A stretch of DNA of 64,000 nucleotides from Stenopsyche tienmushanensis (lineage: Eukaryota; Arthropoda; Insecta; Trichoptera; Stenopsychidae): positions 310,001 through 374,000 of the forward strand of contig WACJ01000285.1 in the NCBI GenBank assembly GCA_008973525.1, read 5' to 3'. The notes beneath the pieces are model-generated. The model saw only the letters and a program-made list of their open reading frames with translations, searched no databases and was not told the DNA's origin. Below are positions 23,566-35,789 of the stretch, piece by piece. Every line of letters starts with the position of its first letter. Position 1 is the first letter of the stretch. Both the position numbers and the translations under genes were made by a program.

Positions 23566-23684
23566 ATTCGTAATTACATTACGGAAGAATACAAAAATTC
23601 TAAACCCCGTATCTATTATATTTCATATCGATATTCCCATTATTCTATCATTAGTAAATACATCACCGGTAGGGATAGGTTAGA
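23566..23684 (-). mobile_element. hAT-A internal fragment
   Basis: It contains the reversed family block from TTCGTAATTACATTACGG to CATCACCGGTAGGG. Both termini are missing. Confidence 0.75.
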
Positions 23685-23689
23685 CGAGT

Positions 23690-24600
23690 GCTTCGTGGGG
23701 CATGTGGGGGACATCGGGCTCGAAAAAAAGTATCGGCCCTTGCATATAAGGTAAAGCAGCAGCACAGTTGTATTGCTGCGAAACCTACGTCCCCAAGAGG
23801 ACACTCCTGCTCCATTTGGTGCCTGGGATAAATGGGCGGGGAAACAAAAGTAAGTTAACTGTGAAGAAGCCGTCTGTTGAGCACGCGATGTTACTACGGG
23901 CGAGTCCAGTAGTAGCCACCAAATTCGCATTTGGCACCAAAACTCCGGCAAAAGGAATTGAAGGCGCTGAAGGCGCAGGAACAAGCAACCAAATCTCTGT
24001 GTCCTAAGGGGCCGAGATACGGTCCCTGGACACGGCGCAGGAGCTCCTCTCTCTTGGTTGCCATGCCGACACACGTTCACAAAATATGTTCTGCGTCCAT
24101 GTGCGGGTGGTTGCATGGGAACACCGGCTGATTTATAAGACCCCCGGCAAATAGGCACGGAAATTACCATGCCCTGTCAGGAGCTGGGACGAAAATCGGT
24201 TCGGGTGTAGCCAACGAGAGCGGACACGCTGAGAAGCAGAGCTGAAAAACATAAAGAGCCTGCGCCCATTAACAGACTCGGCCCAGCGGGCATCCCACTC
24301 AGCAAGGGCAACACTCCAAGCCCATTTGGACATCTCTGATTTATTTTATTTTATTTTATTTTATTTGGAATATCAACAGCTGTTAACATAAAATAGAAAA
24401 ATACAATAAACAACTTAAAGCTAATTAAAGATATTCGCCAATAGGTGATATTATCCATGTGCTTCATTTCAATCTCACTGAGGGAAGAACTCCCTACCGT
24501 GATCGGAGCATTCTTCTTTCTTAGGTAATTGCAGGCCGATAATTGCGTTTGTAGGTCTAGAGGTAGGAACCCTGCCAATATCGGAAGGCTGTCAGTGGCT
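23690..24600 (-). pseudogene. R1-clade LINE 3' half, broken
   Basis: Minus-strand fragments appear in order: ITGAYRTVATDSLPILAG (24530-24620), RFSSQLLTGHGNFRAYL (around 24140-24210) and HMDAEHILCER (near 24080-24105). These are the thumb region, the conserved TGH segment and the remains of the C-terminal zinc-knuckle of R1-clade reverse transcriptases. An insertion ending in a (TAAAA)n tail separates the first two. Many frameshifts are present. Confidence 0.7.
24336..24460 (-). mobile_element. short retroelement tail with (TAAAA)n
   Basis: Six TTTTA units (24337-24365) on the plus strand form an A-rich tail for a short minus-strand segment ending TGATATTCCAAATAAA. It interrupts the R1-clade LINE relic, so it is the later insertion. 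It is a heavily 5'-truncated LINE or SINE end. Confidence 0.55.
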
Positions 24601-24626
24601 ACGGTCCTATAAGCTCCAGTGATGCG

Positions 24627-24743
24627 TAGTAGGGAAAGGTTACTATAACAGTTTGAAAAACATACGTGTACGCTATATGTGTATACAAGCACCTAAAAAT
24701 CCCGGGATCCGGGATCCGAGATCCCGGAATTGGTTTCCTTACT
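24627..24743 (-). mobile_element. hAT-A fragment, internal deletion
   Basis: AGGGAAAGGTTACTATAAC is joined to AAGCACCTAAAAATCCCGGG, and the copy ends in a mutated terminus TTGGTTTCCTTA. Most of the interior is deleted. Confidence 0.75.
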
Positions 24744-24744
24744 A

Positions 24745-24850
24745 GAGCTGGTATAATATGCCGTGTCGTCGGCGTAGAGTGCCACCTTTGATGGGGATGC
24801 TGTCGGTAGATCATGTAAGTAAATGTTGAACAGGTGAGCCCGCAGATCAG
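24745..24850 (-). pseudogene. LINE reverse transcriptase fragment with YADD (Jockey-like)
   Basis: The minus-strand frame reads HLFNIYLHDLPTASPSKVALYADDTAYY, the palm-domain segment around the catalytic YADD box of Jockey-type LINE reverse transcriptases. Only this piece of the domain is present. Confidence 0.75.
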
Positions 24851-24856
24851 CAGCCA

Positions 24857-25245
24857 TGGGGGCGCTGCACTCCATTTTCCGTCGGCGTAGTGCTCTTTCG
24901 GCCTCTAACAAATTATTATACAAAACGCCGATTCGACCTACATCACATACGCTGCTCCCGTCTGGGGCAACATACTCATTCCAATAAACTCCAAATCGTA
25001 CAAAACAAAACCATAAAAATTGCTTTCAACACATTTTCATATGCTAATCTTAAAAGTTTTCATAATAAAATTAAGCTTCCTTTTATAAAGGAATATTTTC
25101 ATCGGCTAAAACACAGTTTTTAGACAAAAATTCCAAATCACACCAATCGACTCTTATCAACACTCGGCGATTACACTAAACAAAACAATAATCGCAGGTA
25201 CGTAAACAAAATGCCAAAATATATTTTACTATAGTGGATTGATGA
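24857..25245 (+). repeat. left arm of a large inverted repeat, with Jockey RT C-terminal piece
   Basis: The arm begins GGGCGCTGCACTCCATTTT and is complementary to 28222-28458. Within it, plus-strand frames give KLLYKT-IRPT and SHTLLP, then VQNKTIKIAF. These are typical of the region downstream of the palm in Jockey-type LINEs (LYKTLIRPTITYAAPVWG). It is broken by frameshifts. Confidence 0.6.
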
Positions 25246-27380
25246 TATATGATTGATTGATTGAATTATTAATTTTTTGGTTTGTATGATAGTTTTTTAA
25301 GGAATTTCCCAAAGGGTTTTTAAGTCATATTTACCCCCATATATACGAAATTAAATTAACTCATTTTATGTAAAATTTATTAATAACTAAAATTTATATC
25401 TGTAAAAATCATTTTTTGAAATTGAATATTAATTTATTTTTACGTGAACCGTCGTGTCTTTCGTTTGGGTCATTTGAAATAATAATTTAAACTTTACAAT
25501 AAGACGAATTTTGAGAGCATGAGCATAATTAATACGTATTTTAAAAATACAAGATATGTTTAAAACTTCTCGCAAAAAATCTCTAGAGCATGTGTGGTCC
25601 GCGTAAATAGCCTGCCGATTATGTGTCAAATTAATATTTATACGATACGATTAAAGTGCATCCCGGGGAAGATCTTCCAGGGCGCTCTTTTCAGGGCGCT
25701 GTTTTCATCTGTACAATTATGTTATTTATGTATGCATTTAATATTGCAATACTTAAATGCGCGTTATAACAACGGCCGCGTATACCGAAGCCCTAGCCAC
25801 CTTGTATCGAAAGTAGACGATGTTTATTTATAAATCATCATCATCATAGTGCAGCCACTGACAGTCCACTACGGAACTATGATTCTCTTCTTAACGCTTT
25901 CGCGAACGTCTCAATAAGGAGTTTGGGGGGTTTGCAAAGACTGAGTAGTTTTCATAGGGTGGAAAACTACTCTAGACGACATTTTTGACTCTACTAGAAA
26001 GGGCTTTCTGGAGTACAAGGAGTCCAGTATTTATAAATAATTAACGCAAAATATTTGTCGACAAAAAAGCAGCTTTATAAATTTTAATTTAACGCCGATA
26101 TGTTGAAAATTTGGTAGACTTTCCTGATTTACATCGCAGACACTGAACAAATCCCGCAGCGTTTTGAAAGCTCAATCAGATATACTGATCTGGTCTTATC
26201 GTATTTCGATTTTATCACATGCATCAACGCAAAATTGACGAGCTTTTATGTACGTTGTGTCATAAATATTTGATGGTTAATTTGAGATTGCATGGGATTT
26301 TGTATGGAACTCTATATTCCTTCATGGGTTTGTACGAACTTTTCGCGGTTATAGCGAGGGAAGGATGTGCACGCTAAATAGCCAATAATTAGACTACTCA
26401 TCCAGCTCAATTCCAAGCTGGAGTCTTAATTGATTTATGTACAAAATGAAGCACAGTATGATTTATAAGGATGTCGTAATTCGCGAAACGTGCAAGACAA
26501 CAATTTCTACGGTATGCATGCAAAGATAAAATAATTTGAGCTGATAAATCGCATTGTCAAAATGAGCTATCGTCAACAATATGTAGCATGTGGGATAGAT
26601 GATCCGCGATTACGAATGTCTATAAATATGACGGCTTGTTTTGACCCATTTATGCTAACTGAAATTTAAATAGACCGCCGAATTCGACAGCTTTGCATAA
26701 AAATCGAATCTTTTCGGGGATGAAATTTTGCTCCCCAAATAGGTTCCTAAATGTTCATCGACGATGAGTGCTAAATTTGTAAAAAACTTACTTGTTTGAG
26801 GTAACGCCAATCAATTTTCACTCGGTAAGTACTAAAAAGTCAGTAACTAACTGACTCATGCAGTCTATTTTCAACACAAACTGTCGATCTTCAACTGGAT
26901 CTTTCACAGTGATCGATTCAAACAATTCCCGCACTTGTTGAAGTAAGAAATGTCTTTCGATAATTTCTTAAGAAATTAACTCTTAACGTTCGAAACTGTC
27001 CCAATGTAGTCTATTTTCTGCATTTTAGCAGTTTGTTATTATATTAAGGAGCTGCTAATTCTAGTCACTAGCACTTGATAATTGAATGTTAGCGTACTCG
27101 AGCGATACGAATTTACAGACTAACACGCGAGTTGATCCAACACTGTTGAGGCAGTAAAGACAACCACTCTCTAGAGCCGCTGGATACGCACTGACTGTGG
27201 CGCTAGGCATAAAGCTTCAAATCACTTTTGCGCCTCTTACATGCGCAGCTCAAACGAACCTATATTTATACCCAAATCTTACTTGAATTTTAAACTCTAC
27301 CAGCGATAATATCTATACGGTAGACCCTGGACCAAATTACGGGAAAATATTTCACCCTACCAACAAATTTGTGTACGTAT
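25246..27380. other. anonymous AT-rich DNA (loop of the inverted repeat)
   Basis: No gene recognised. A TCATCATCATC microsatellite lies at 25828-25840. Short frames show no motif. Confidence 0.4.
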
Positions 27381-27389
27381 CCAGATATT

Positions 27390-28160
27390 TTGGATAAAAT
27401 AGGACAGTGTAAATCATATTACATCTGCTTTCGCTAAAATGCGAACACGAATCTATTCTTGTTAAAATTTTTGATAAAAATTGGTTATTTTTCCAATGTT
27501 TCGACTTTTAAAAATACATTCTTCAAAAAAATGTCCAAAATTTTAACTACTTACGGAGATATAGTTATTTTAGTGACGCGGCAACTTGGCCATAATGAAT
27601 ACCATAATGAAATCTTTTAATGCGTTTTTGTCGAAACTACTTTTTTCAACGTCTCAAGTTTTAATGAATTAATTTACTTCAAACTGGGTACGAATCTTTT
27701 CTATACAACCCTCTATTATTCCTAACAGTTTTATATCGAAATTTATTTTTTTAACTATTTAAAAAAACTGTGACAAAATAAGCACAAAAAAATAATAGGC
27801 TCAATAATATTTTTTTTGAGTTAGGGATTATAGTGATATCTTTACTAATTATGAATTATATCGAAAATCGCAAGGAAAATTTTCATACAACAATGATAGT
27901 TTGTAATTAAAATAATTAGTATTTCTCTAATGGATGTCTGGAATTTGAAATGCCAGATGTCTGATATCCTTAAAATTTTACCAATGATACAAGACATCCT
28001 TTAAATTTTACCAAAAATTGTTATTATTTTCCTCTCTTTTTATTAACTTTTTTTATGCGATTTTGAATATATTTTATATGGCTGTTTCAAAGTTATGCGG
28101 TTTTTAAAATCCATGCATCCTTTTTTTGTGCGATTTTCCGCAGAACCGCACAAATATAGT
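27390..28160 (+). repeat. AT-rich dispersed repeat (relative of 3440-3910)
   Basis: It shares AGATATTTTGGATAAAATAG, TTTCCAATGTTTCGAC and GTGCGATTTTCCGC with 3440-3910, and CCCTCTATTATTCCTA with 46860-46890. Part (ATCTTTACTAATTATGAATT) recurs at 39360-39385. The class is unknown. Confidence 0.6.
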
Positions 28161-28221
28161 ATAAGTGTACAAAAGTTTTAGTTAATACATTTTAAACAGT
28201 ATAAGTTCACGCGCACTCATG

Positions 28222-28458
28222 ACTATCCACTATAGTAAAATATGTTTTGGTACGTATCTGTAATTATTGTTTGAATATTGAAATGAGTGGATCGGTGTGA
28301 TTTGGGATTTTTATGTAAAAATTGAAGCCTACGAAAATATTCCTTTATAAAAGGAAGCTTAATTGTTTTTATGCATTCGTTTATATTTTGCATATTAATA
28401 GATCATCGGAGGCCGAAAGAGCACTGCGTCGAATAAAAATGGAGTGCAGCGCCCTCAT
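28222..28458 (-). repeat. right arm of the large inverted repeat
   Basis: CCACTATAGTAAAATATG, ACCGATCCACTC-like sequence (reversed) and GCCGAAAGAGCACTGCG...GGAGTGCAGCGCCC match the left arm at 24857-25245 in reverse order and orientation, with deletions. Confidence 0.6.
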
Positions 28459-28459
28459 A

Positions 28460-29145
28460 CTGTTAAGAAGTATTAAGTTCAATATTATACAGTTCACATT
28501 ATTTAAGTGTTTTATAACATTGGATATATCACTATTTGTATTATTTGTAAATTGTATTGATATATAATTGATTTTATAAGACAACAGGAATGAATTTGGA
28601 CGGTGGTTAAATATAACTACCTTATTTGTCAGATCTCTCTAATCTAATCAGATCTCTCGGTCAAGCTAGTAACATTACCTTCGTTACTGACTTGATGGCT
28701 CACTTCGTGTGTGTCTGTCTGTTCGGTATGAAATCATGTGCTTTTGAGAAACACACATAAATTATATTGAGGATATAAAAATGACAACTTCTATTCTTGA
28801 TTAGCTGGGCATGACGGATTTTTAAAGTTATCGAATTACCATTTGTTTATATGTGTCCTATAATAACAATTGGGAATATATCAATCGGAATGGCAATATT
28901 CCTTTCCATTCGATAAGATTTATCATCAATTTACATTCAAGTTTATAAAAAGAACACATCTAACCAGTTGACGTACGCGTCTGGAATAACGATTTTCGCA
29001 ATTTATGAACGTAAAATTGGAGTTAAACACACAATTATAATTGTTTTGAATCAAAGACATTGATTATTGACAGTGCCGTTATATGCCTCATTTCAATTCT
29101 CAGAAAAGTTTGAGAGTTTTTGAGGCGCTTAAGTTTGTTTTCGTT
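28460..29145. other. anonymous DNA
   Basis: No gene or clear repeat seen. Confidence 0.35.
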
Positions 29146-29149
29146 TTGA

Positions 29150-29285
29150 TGAGCTTCGTCGATGTGAGATAAGATTTGAAGTGTCCACGAAGACGGTATG
29201 CATAGACTTATCTGGCGCGCAAAAAGCAAATATTATCTGCTGACGCATGACGGTGTTTGACGGCTGTGTACGTCAACGTGTAAAT
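29150..29285 (-). mobile_element. hAT-B internal fragment
   Basis: It is the reverse of the block at 2040-2140: GATAAGATTTGAAGTGTC, then ATTATCTGCTGACGCATGACGG. Termini are absent. Confidence 0.6.
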
Positions 29286-29289
29286 AAGA

Positions 29290-30470
29290 TAGATTATATT
29301 ATTGTTTTCGCCTGATTTTGCATAAAAACATGAAAGTCATTAAAACGATGACGTTAGGCATCGAACCATGGCTTACTTTCGATTTTCGTTTTAATCAATT
29401 GTTGAAATAAAATATACAATCCACGTGTTGCTAGTGGATATCAATCTTCGGTTGGATCTGATCCAAAATTTCACATCGGCGTATTCGAGCTCGTCATGTG
29501 ATCCGGCCAATGACTTCATCGTAATTTTTTTCTTGTTTTTCAAAAGAAACGGCATTTATTTTCTTCCCATTGCTAGGGTTTTCTGGAAGAATACCATTTT
29601 TTAATAAATAAGAAACAATGGACCTTTTCATCCCGGTATCCAGATCTTTCATCCTGATATAAAAGTTCAATTGATTCCCTCCTAGATACTCTCGACACGA
29701 TCTGATACCGCGATCAATGGTTACTCAAAATATGATAATTACGTATGTGAAAATGTTTCATAAGTGCATAGAATCAATGGTAAGACATCCCCATTTACAT
29801 AACCGAAAGATTAACCTTTAAACTATAGAAGCACGCGGTTAAAAATAAACAACCATGTTACAGTTAAACGCTACTATGTATCAAATTAAATTGCGTGTTA
29901 GTTTCAAATAAACATAATGTATCAGAATGACTGCTTTAGAGCTATAACATTATTACGATATGATTAATTGATATAAAACTATTATTTTAACTCATACGCG
30001 ACTGGGGACCTTATAAGTCTTAAACTCCCTGACGGCTATAAACACATTATAATTCACGCATCGAGAATATTTCATGCATTTTTGCAATTAGCACACACAT
30101 CAGATTATCTAATGCACAATTTTGACAGTGAGTCAAAATCTAAAGACCGTAATAAGGGGGCAGTAGTCCGAAAAACGGACCGGTTGGGTACACAGACCTT
30201 GTGACCACTCCGTCCTCTTTTAGAGCGTTTTAAAGCTGTTTTTGTTCCATTGTGAGCAAATGCGTCACCCATTTTGGGCACAGTTTTCTCATGTGAAAAT
30301 TTTCAGTCAATATGCTATGTACAGCATTTTTAGACTTGAAATTTGAAATTCAAGCTTTATAAGGTAGACACTTTCTATCATAGTATTTTTTAAAAAACCA
30401 CAACCGCCATCTATAAGCTAGGTCGGGTACTTTTGGGACCGTCGTCGTATATTATTTTTAAATATACATT
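29290..30470. other. anonymous DNA with a mariner-associated motif
   Basis: No gene seen. At 30165-30235 the motif CCGAAAAACGGACCGGTTGG (reversed) belongs to a repeat also found near 38130, 44350, 49110 and 61030. Confidence 0.4.
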
Positions 30471-30477
30471 ATAATAA

Positions 30478-30562
30478 TATTTAATTTAAATGGGGGAGGG
30501 GGAGAGAGGGCGCAAATTAGATAATTACCACGGGCGCTTCATACCCTCGTTACGGCTTTGGT
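30478..30562 (-). mobile_element. hAT-B terminal fragment
   Basis: CCACGGGCGCTTCATACCC and TCGTTACGGCTTTGG form the reversed left end of hAT-B. The rest of the element is missing. Confidence 0.6.
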
Positions 30563-30853
30563 TAAAAAGATTTTTACTAGTAGTTCAGGGTTCAAATTCA
30601 GATGTAAGTAAATGCTGAGGCGATTAATAAAAGTCGTGCAGGGACGCCGCCACATTAAATCCTTTGCCTGGTAAGATTTCCTATGGAGATCGCCTATGTT
30701 CGATATCGGACATGGCATTCCAAGATTCATGCTTTGATGATGTAACGTTGAGGCGGGGGAGCTCTCGTGGGCCGAGTTCCTGGGTGGCTCCCCGCCTTCG
30801 TGTGCTCATCGGGATGGCCGCGCTAGCGCACAGGTCCGTTATTCTATCGGGCC

Positions 30854-31882
30854 GTGATGTTGCTAGACAAATGGATGGGAATAGACTGGCACACGAAAGC
30901 CCTCGCTAGAGTCAACGAATGGATGAGGGAAAATCACCTTCAGCTAGCGGCGGAAAAAACGGAGGCTGTGATCTTCAGCAGAAGAAGGAGACCGAGGATC
31001 AGCAAACTCGTCGTGGACAGCCACGAGGTGAGGTATAACAAAACGTTGAGATACCTCGGGATCGTCCTCGACAGCAAGCTGACCTTTCGACAACATATAG
31101 AGGAAGCTGCGCAGAAGGCGCAGAAAGCGGCCAATGAGATTGGACGACTCATGCCCAATATCGGAGGGCCAAAGCCGTGCAGAAGGAGAATCATCAACGA
31201 AGTCATAAACTCAATACTTCTGTACGGAGCCCCGATATGGCATGAGGCGCTCCAAAAAGAGAGCTATAGAAAGAAAATGGCCAGGGTCCAGCGGCAGGGC
31301 GCGCTCCGAGTTACCGCCGCATACAGGACGGTATCGGAAGAAGCAGTGCTTGTGATCGCGGGAACCCCCCCGCTGGACCTTATTGCAAGTAAGAGGGCCT
31401 TGGACCACAAAGACCCCAAAAAGCGCGGAGAACACGACCAGAAACTGAGGGAAGACTGGCAGCGCAGATGGGATGAGTCCACAAAAGGAAGATGGACCCA
31501 TCGGCTTATACCGGTCGTAAGCCGGTGGAGGGCCAGAAAATACGGTGAAACTACATACCGCCTAACCCAGGTGCTCACCGGACACGGATGCTTCGGTGCG
31601 TACCTGAGGTGGATCGGCAAAGAAGAATCTCCCAAATGCCACCACTGCGAAGCGGTAGCAGATGACGCGGAGCACACCATCATAGGCTGTGAGGCTTGGG
31701 CACCCCAGAGAGAACTGCTGAAACAAGCACTCGGGGTGGCCGAGCTAAATATCGACAACATGGTCCACAGCATGATGGAAAGTAAGAAGAACTGGGACCT
31801 TTGGCGCGACTATGTAGAAGACATCATGAGCGCCAAAGAAGACAGTGAAAGAGAGAGGCGCAGAGCGCCTCTTCAACAATAG
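30854..31882 (+). pseudogene. R1-clade LINE ORF2 C-terminal part (342 codons, fused to GC1)
   Basis: From codon 16 on the frame is LINE-derived: ENHLQLAAEKTEAVIFSRRR (end of palm), RYLGIVLDSKLTFRQHI (thumb start), AAYRTVSEEAVLVIAGTPPL, VLTGHGCFGAYL, and a C-terminal zinc-knuckle with the spacing C-x2-C-x8-H-x4-C (CHHCEAVADDAEHTIIGC). The catalytic palm motifs are absent because of 5' truncation. The first 15 codons, including both methionines, come from the GC1 repeat, so the start is fortuitous. It could not act as a polymerase. Confidence 0.85.
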
Positions 31883-32107
31883 AATAGGGCCATTAAATGG
31901 CTAGACTACCTGTCACCCTTGAAGCAATGTGTAAAACAATACCAGGGGGACAGAGGAGACCAAAGGGAGCGATTTAGTGGGTAGGTGTGGCTGGTGGGTT
32001 TCCCTTATGGAAACTCATACAGACGTAAATCCCACACTCCCCGGATGATGGCAACATTATCCGGAAGTCTTGCGAAGATTTACGCTCCCACAGGAAAAAA
32101 AAAAAAA
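30897..32107 (+). mobile_element. 5'-truncated R1-clade LINE with 13-14 bp TSD
   Basis: GACTGGCACACGA occurs at 30884-30896 and again at 32108-32120, directly after a run of A residues. The element is 1.21 kb, lacks its 5' part, and ends CTCCCACAGG plus poly(A). It retains the 3' third of the reverse transcriptase and a long 3' UTR. It is the least decayed LINE of its family here. Related copies lie at 14337-15009, 52848-53166 and 58966-59779. Confidence 0.9.
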
Positions 32108-32320
32108 GACTGGCACACGAGATTGAGAGAGATTTGGCTGCGGGAAGGACGACTTCCCGCAGCCAAGGCTATCGACGGCTCCTGCGCATCACTCCCCAAC
32201 CGGCAACGGTACACGCGCAATAAGTGATCGGTTGGTATGCAGATGCAATGTCTCCGCAGGGCCACAAGAGATGGCACTGTTAAAATAACGCATTGCCCCT
32301 GAAGAGAGACGGAAGATGTC

Positions 32321-34345
32321 ATAAGGACTTTAAAGAAAAAATAATCAGCAATTTGTGTTTATCGATCCTCCATTCGCCCCGGCACCCGCTGTCATTTCAA
32401 ACGTTCCATTGCCAATCGCTCAAGATCATCAGACTTTGATAGATCTTTAGTGATTGAATTTCCGAAAATAAATCAGTTGATGCACATCCAACACTTTCTC
32501 ATTTTGATTACATCCATATGGATATTTTTAACTGCGGCCATTGCATACAACCGAGTTGGAACTCATAAAACATAATGAACATAACCAGATTTCTTTTGCC
32601 TCCATATTTATTTTTATGTCTTTTACTCAAGCACTTACCTACGAACACGTCCTGTGATGGCAAACTTCAAAGTGACACTAAAAATACCATTCATTTTGAA
32701 GGAGTGTTATATTTGCCCAGATAATAAAACGCGTATATGAGAGAGTCAAATGATTTTTGAATTTGCGAAAATATGAAATGAAAGGAAATCGAGATGACGA
32801 ATATCCCTAAAAACATGACCCATAGAGGATATGTTTAGGATATTATAAAAAATATGTGCATAAACAGGAAAATCCTTCCTTGATATATATATTATTTATT
32901 TTATTATTTATAAAATACTTTTTTTTTTTTTTTGAGGAAAATCTTGATGGAATCATCAGGTTACCTCATTCCTGGCACTCATGTATATGACACAGTTTTC
33001 AAAGTAATTCCGAGAAATGTGAATTTAAATATCTGCGGTTTTAAGTAAAATGTAGTACAATGAATACACTTAATCTGAAATTGCAATGTAAAATTTATAC
33101 CGTATTAATTAGGTCATTATATTGCTGTGGTTTGATCTTGGGAGGTTTTGGTTGGAACATTTTGTGGTAATGCTTTATATTCTTTTAATATACCAATTGA
33201 AAATAATATGATTGTTTTGTGATATTTATAAATTTAATTAACAAGTTTGGAAAGTACATATCTCTTAGAATGTAGTTTATAGTTTTGGTGGAGAAATTCG
33301 GATTATTTCAATGTTGCTTTACAGCTAGAAGTAATCACTCCATCCAGATTGCGCCCCAACGGCTCTGAGACCGCTGCGGTCGCAGACTTGCCCCTGTACC
33401 TGCTTTTGTTTGCAGGCCATAAATTTGTTTTAGTAAGGAAGTAAGGAAGCAAATTAAATCAAAAAATGTTAACACAGATTTAAGAAAGGCGAATAAGTAA
33501 GTGAACAGTTTTAACGTGTCCGTATGGTCTCTGCTACCGAAACATTTTTTTGACAATTTTTAAGTACTTAAAAATGTCATCGATCTGCGGTCCAGATTTT
33601 TAAAATCATACGTCTGATCATAATCAAATTATGGCACGACTTCATTGACGACTCTGCCATAGATCAATATGAATGCAATATTGACTGATTGATATCGTTT
33701 GTGCCTTTATATGAATGGCATTAATTTTAATTGACTCCATTAATAAATTGTTTTCCCATTAAGGGCATGAACCTTGTGGGGAAAATTTTCAATCGATTTA
33801 AACCTATCCAAAAATTCATATATTTACGGAAATCCTCATAATTTCCGCAGTACTTTCAAGCATCTTTCAATTGTGTTTGAGTAAAAAATCGCAAATTGTA
33901 GCCTTGTTGGCACAAACAAAAAAAATGCATTGAATGCATCGCATCTGAAATGCAGCTATCTGGAATATTGCATCCGATTTCGCCGATCATCACTCAGAAA
34001 ACGCGTTAGACGGTTAGATCATCATCATCATCGTGGTTATGTAGCGTTCTAGAAACGACACATTTATTTACTCAGGTGCATACAATAAGCGATGACCGCA
34101 TCTGCATTTAACATCATACAATCACCGACCACGCTTTTAGAGAGCTGCTGACTAAACCGACTTGGAAGCCCTTGAAAGCCCTACAGCGTTCATTGAATCT
34201 CTACGTCGATTAATTCATAATGACATTCATAAACCAGTAATGGAGTACATGAAATCTGATAAATTTGTTGGTTGCTCAAATGATTGTATTTAACAAGTTA
34301 TTGCAACATTCGCCTTCGCTTAGGCAACAAAAATCTTTATATCTT
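32321..34345. other. anonymous AT-rich DNA
   Basis: No gene recognised over 2 kb. A run of T occurs at about 32919-32933 and a short ATC microsatellite at 34020-34036. Confidence 0.4.
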
Positions 34346-34351
34346 ATATCG

Positions 34352-34735
34352 TTTTTCAAATTGTCATATTAACCTTTCCCCACCGGTGGTGTATTTACTA
34401 CACCTCGACTCTAATAATGGGAATATCGAAATGAAATATAATAGATACGGGCTTCAGAATTTTTGTATTCCTCCGTAATATAATCACGAATCACATCAAA
34501 GTATTATAGTAAATGAGTATTCATCTGCTGCGACGGAAATAAATAATTTGTCAGGAAATCGGGAATTTTGCGAGTTTTAGTCCGTGTCTCAGCAGAAAGG
34601 AATTTTATCACGCGGTCAACTAGCATTTAAATATCCGATGACGATACCCCCAACGAGTATGGAGGCTGAGCGTGAATTTCAGCAGCAAGTTGCCTCGCTC
34701 CCAAGATCAGATCCAGACCAGAATCAATAAATACG
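34352..34735 (+). mobile_element. hAT-A copy, both ends missing
   Basis: It enters at TTTTTCAAATTGTCATATT and runs into the transposase C-terminal remnant (TSMEAERE-like) and KIRSRPE-like sequence before it stops. No termini. Confidence 0.8.
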
Positions 34736-35121
34736 TTTTCTCTTTGTCTGTCTGTCTCCAAGCTCAATGTAAAAGAGTGCTATTTTTGAATGAGTGGAGG
34801 CGGATCGCAGGTCCTCCGATGGTACTCCTTTAGGGGTTAATATTTTGCATCTGGATATCAGAGCGGCATCCGACGACAACTCTATTAATTTTTATTTTTC
34901 TCTACTCGTTAAGAGTACACAAAATGACGTCCTCGATGAAGTGATTATGAATCCAAATTTACGAGGATTCTCATTTTCGGGGTAAAAGTGATTAAATTTT
35001 AGCACCAATGCCTTCAAATGTTGACTTATCACATTTGCAACATCTTTCCTATCGGCATCAACAGTCATTAAAAATTCTTGCAGAAGTGGAAACATTTTTA
35101 AATCCTCCTCTTGTACGTGAC

Positions 35122-35737
35122 TAGGAAATCCAATCCCGGGATCCCGGACAGTTTTAGATACTTAAGAATCCCGGGATTATAAAACCTAATCCCGAAAATT
35201 TCGGGATTGAAATTTTTATCTAACAGAAATCATACACCTCGCCAACACGATGAAGGCTACTAAATCGAGACATTCCCGACGAAATCTGGACGATTGGAAA
35301 CAGTGGCGTAATTACTAATTGGCGAACTTAGGCGATGCCCAGGGGCAGTGACTATCTAATATATGTATACATATATAGCGTATATGTATGTTTTTCAAAT
35401 TGTTATATTTACCTTCCCCACCGGTGATGTATTTACTACACATCGACTCTAATAATGGAAATATCGATATGAAATATAATAGATACGGGCTTCAAAATTT
35501 TTGTATTCCTCCCTAATATAATTAAGAATCACATCAACGCATTATAGTAAACGAGTATTCATCTGCAGCGACGGAAATAAATAATTTGTCGGGAAATCGG
35601 GAATTTTGCGATTTTGAGTCCGTGTCTCAGCAGAAAGGATTTTTATCAGTCACATTGATGGTGTTATACAAAAATGAGGGCTCACGCGGTCATCAAATCG
35701 TCTAATGAAATCCCGAAATTCGGGATTGGATTCCCTA
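35122..35737 (+). mobile_element. hAT-A copy with both ends
   Basis: A 616-bp copy starting TAGGAAATCCAATCCCGGG and ending CGGGATTGGATTCCCTA. Flanking octamers (TACGTGAC and GTTATGAT) do not match, so either the duplication has decayed or the copy is recombinant. The transposase remnant is deleted just before SVEAER. It is the longest two-ended copy in this window. Confidence 0.85.
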
Positions 35738-35789
35738 GTTATGATACATTCAGTATTGAGCGCATGAGGTGAATGTGTGATCCATATAA

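Larger units (their letters stand above)
30735..32320 (-). repeat. GC1 repeat split by an R1-clade LINE
   Basis: GC1 sequence at 30735-30896 (starting TGTAACGTTGAGGCGGG) continues at 32108-32320, ending at GAGACGGAAGATGTC. The best version of the hairpin lies at 32134-32166, with 12 perfect pairs (TTGGCTGCGGGA facing TCCCGCAGCCAA). Relative to other copies, a segment was already deleted next to the later LINE insertion point. Confidence 0.8.

Noticed and set aside
23640..24170. 176-codon minus-strand frame
   Set aside because: It overlaps hAT-A and the 3' region of a LINE in the wrong frame. The real LINE motifs are in other frames.
25828..25840. ATC microsatellites here and at 34020-34036
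   Set aside because: Too short to mean more than ordinary simple sequence. No associated element end could be shown.
31264..31773. 169-codon minus-strand frame
   Set aside because: It is the antisense shadow of the LINE ORF at 30854-31882.
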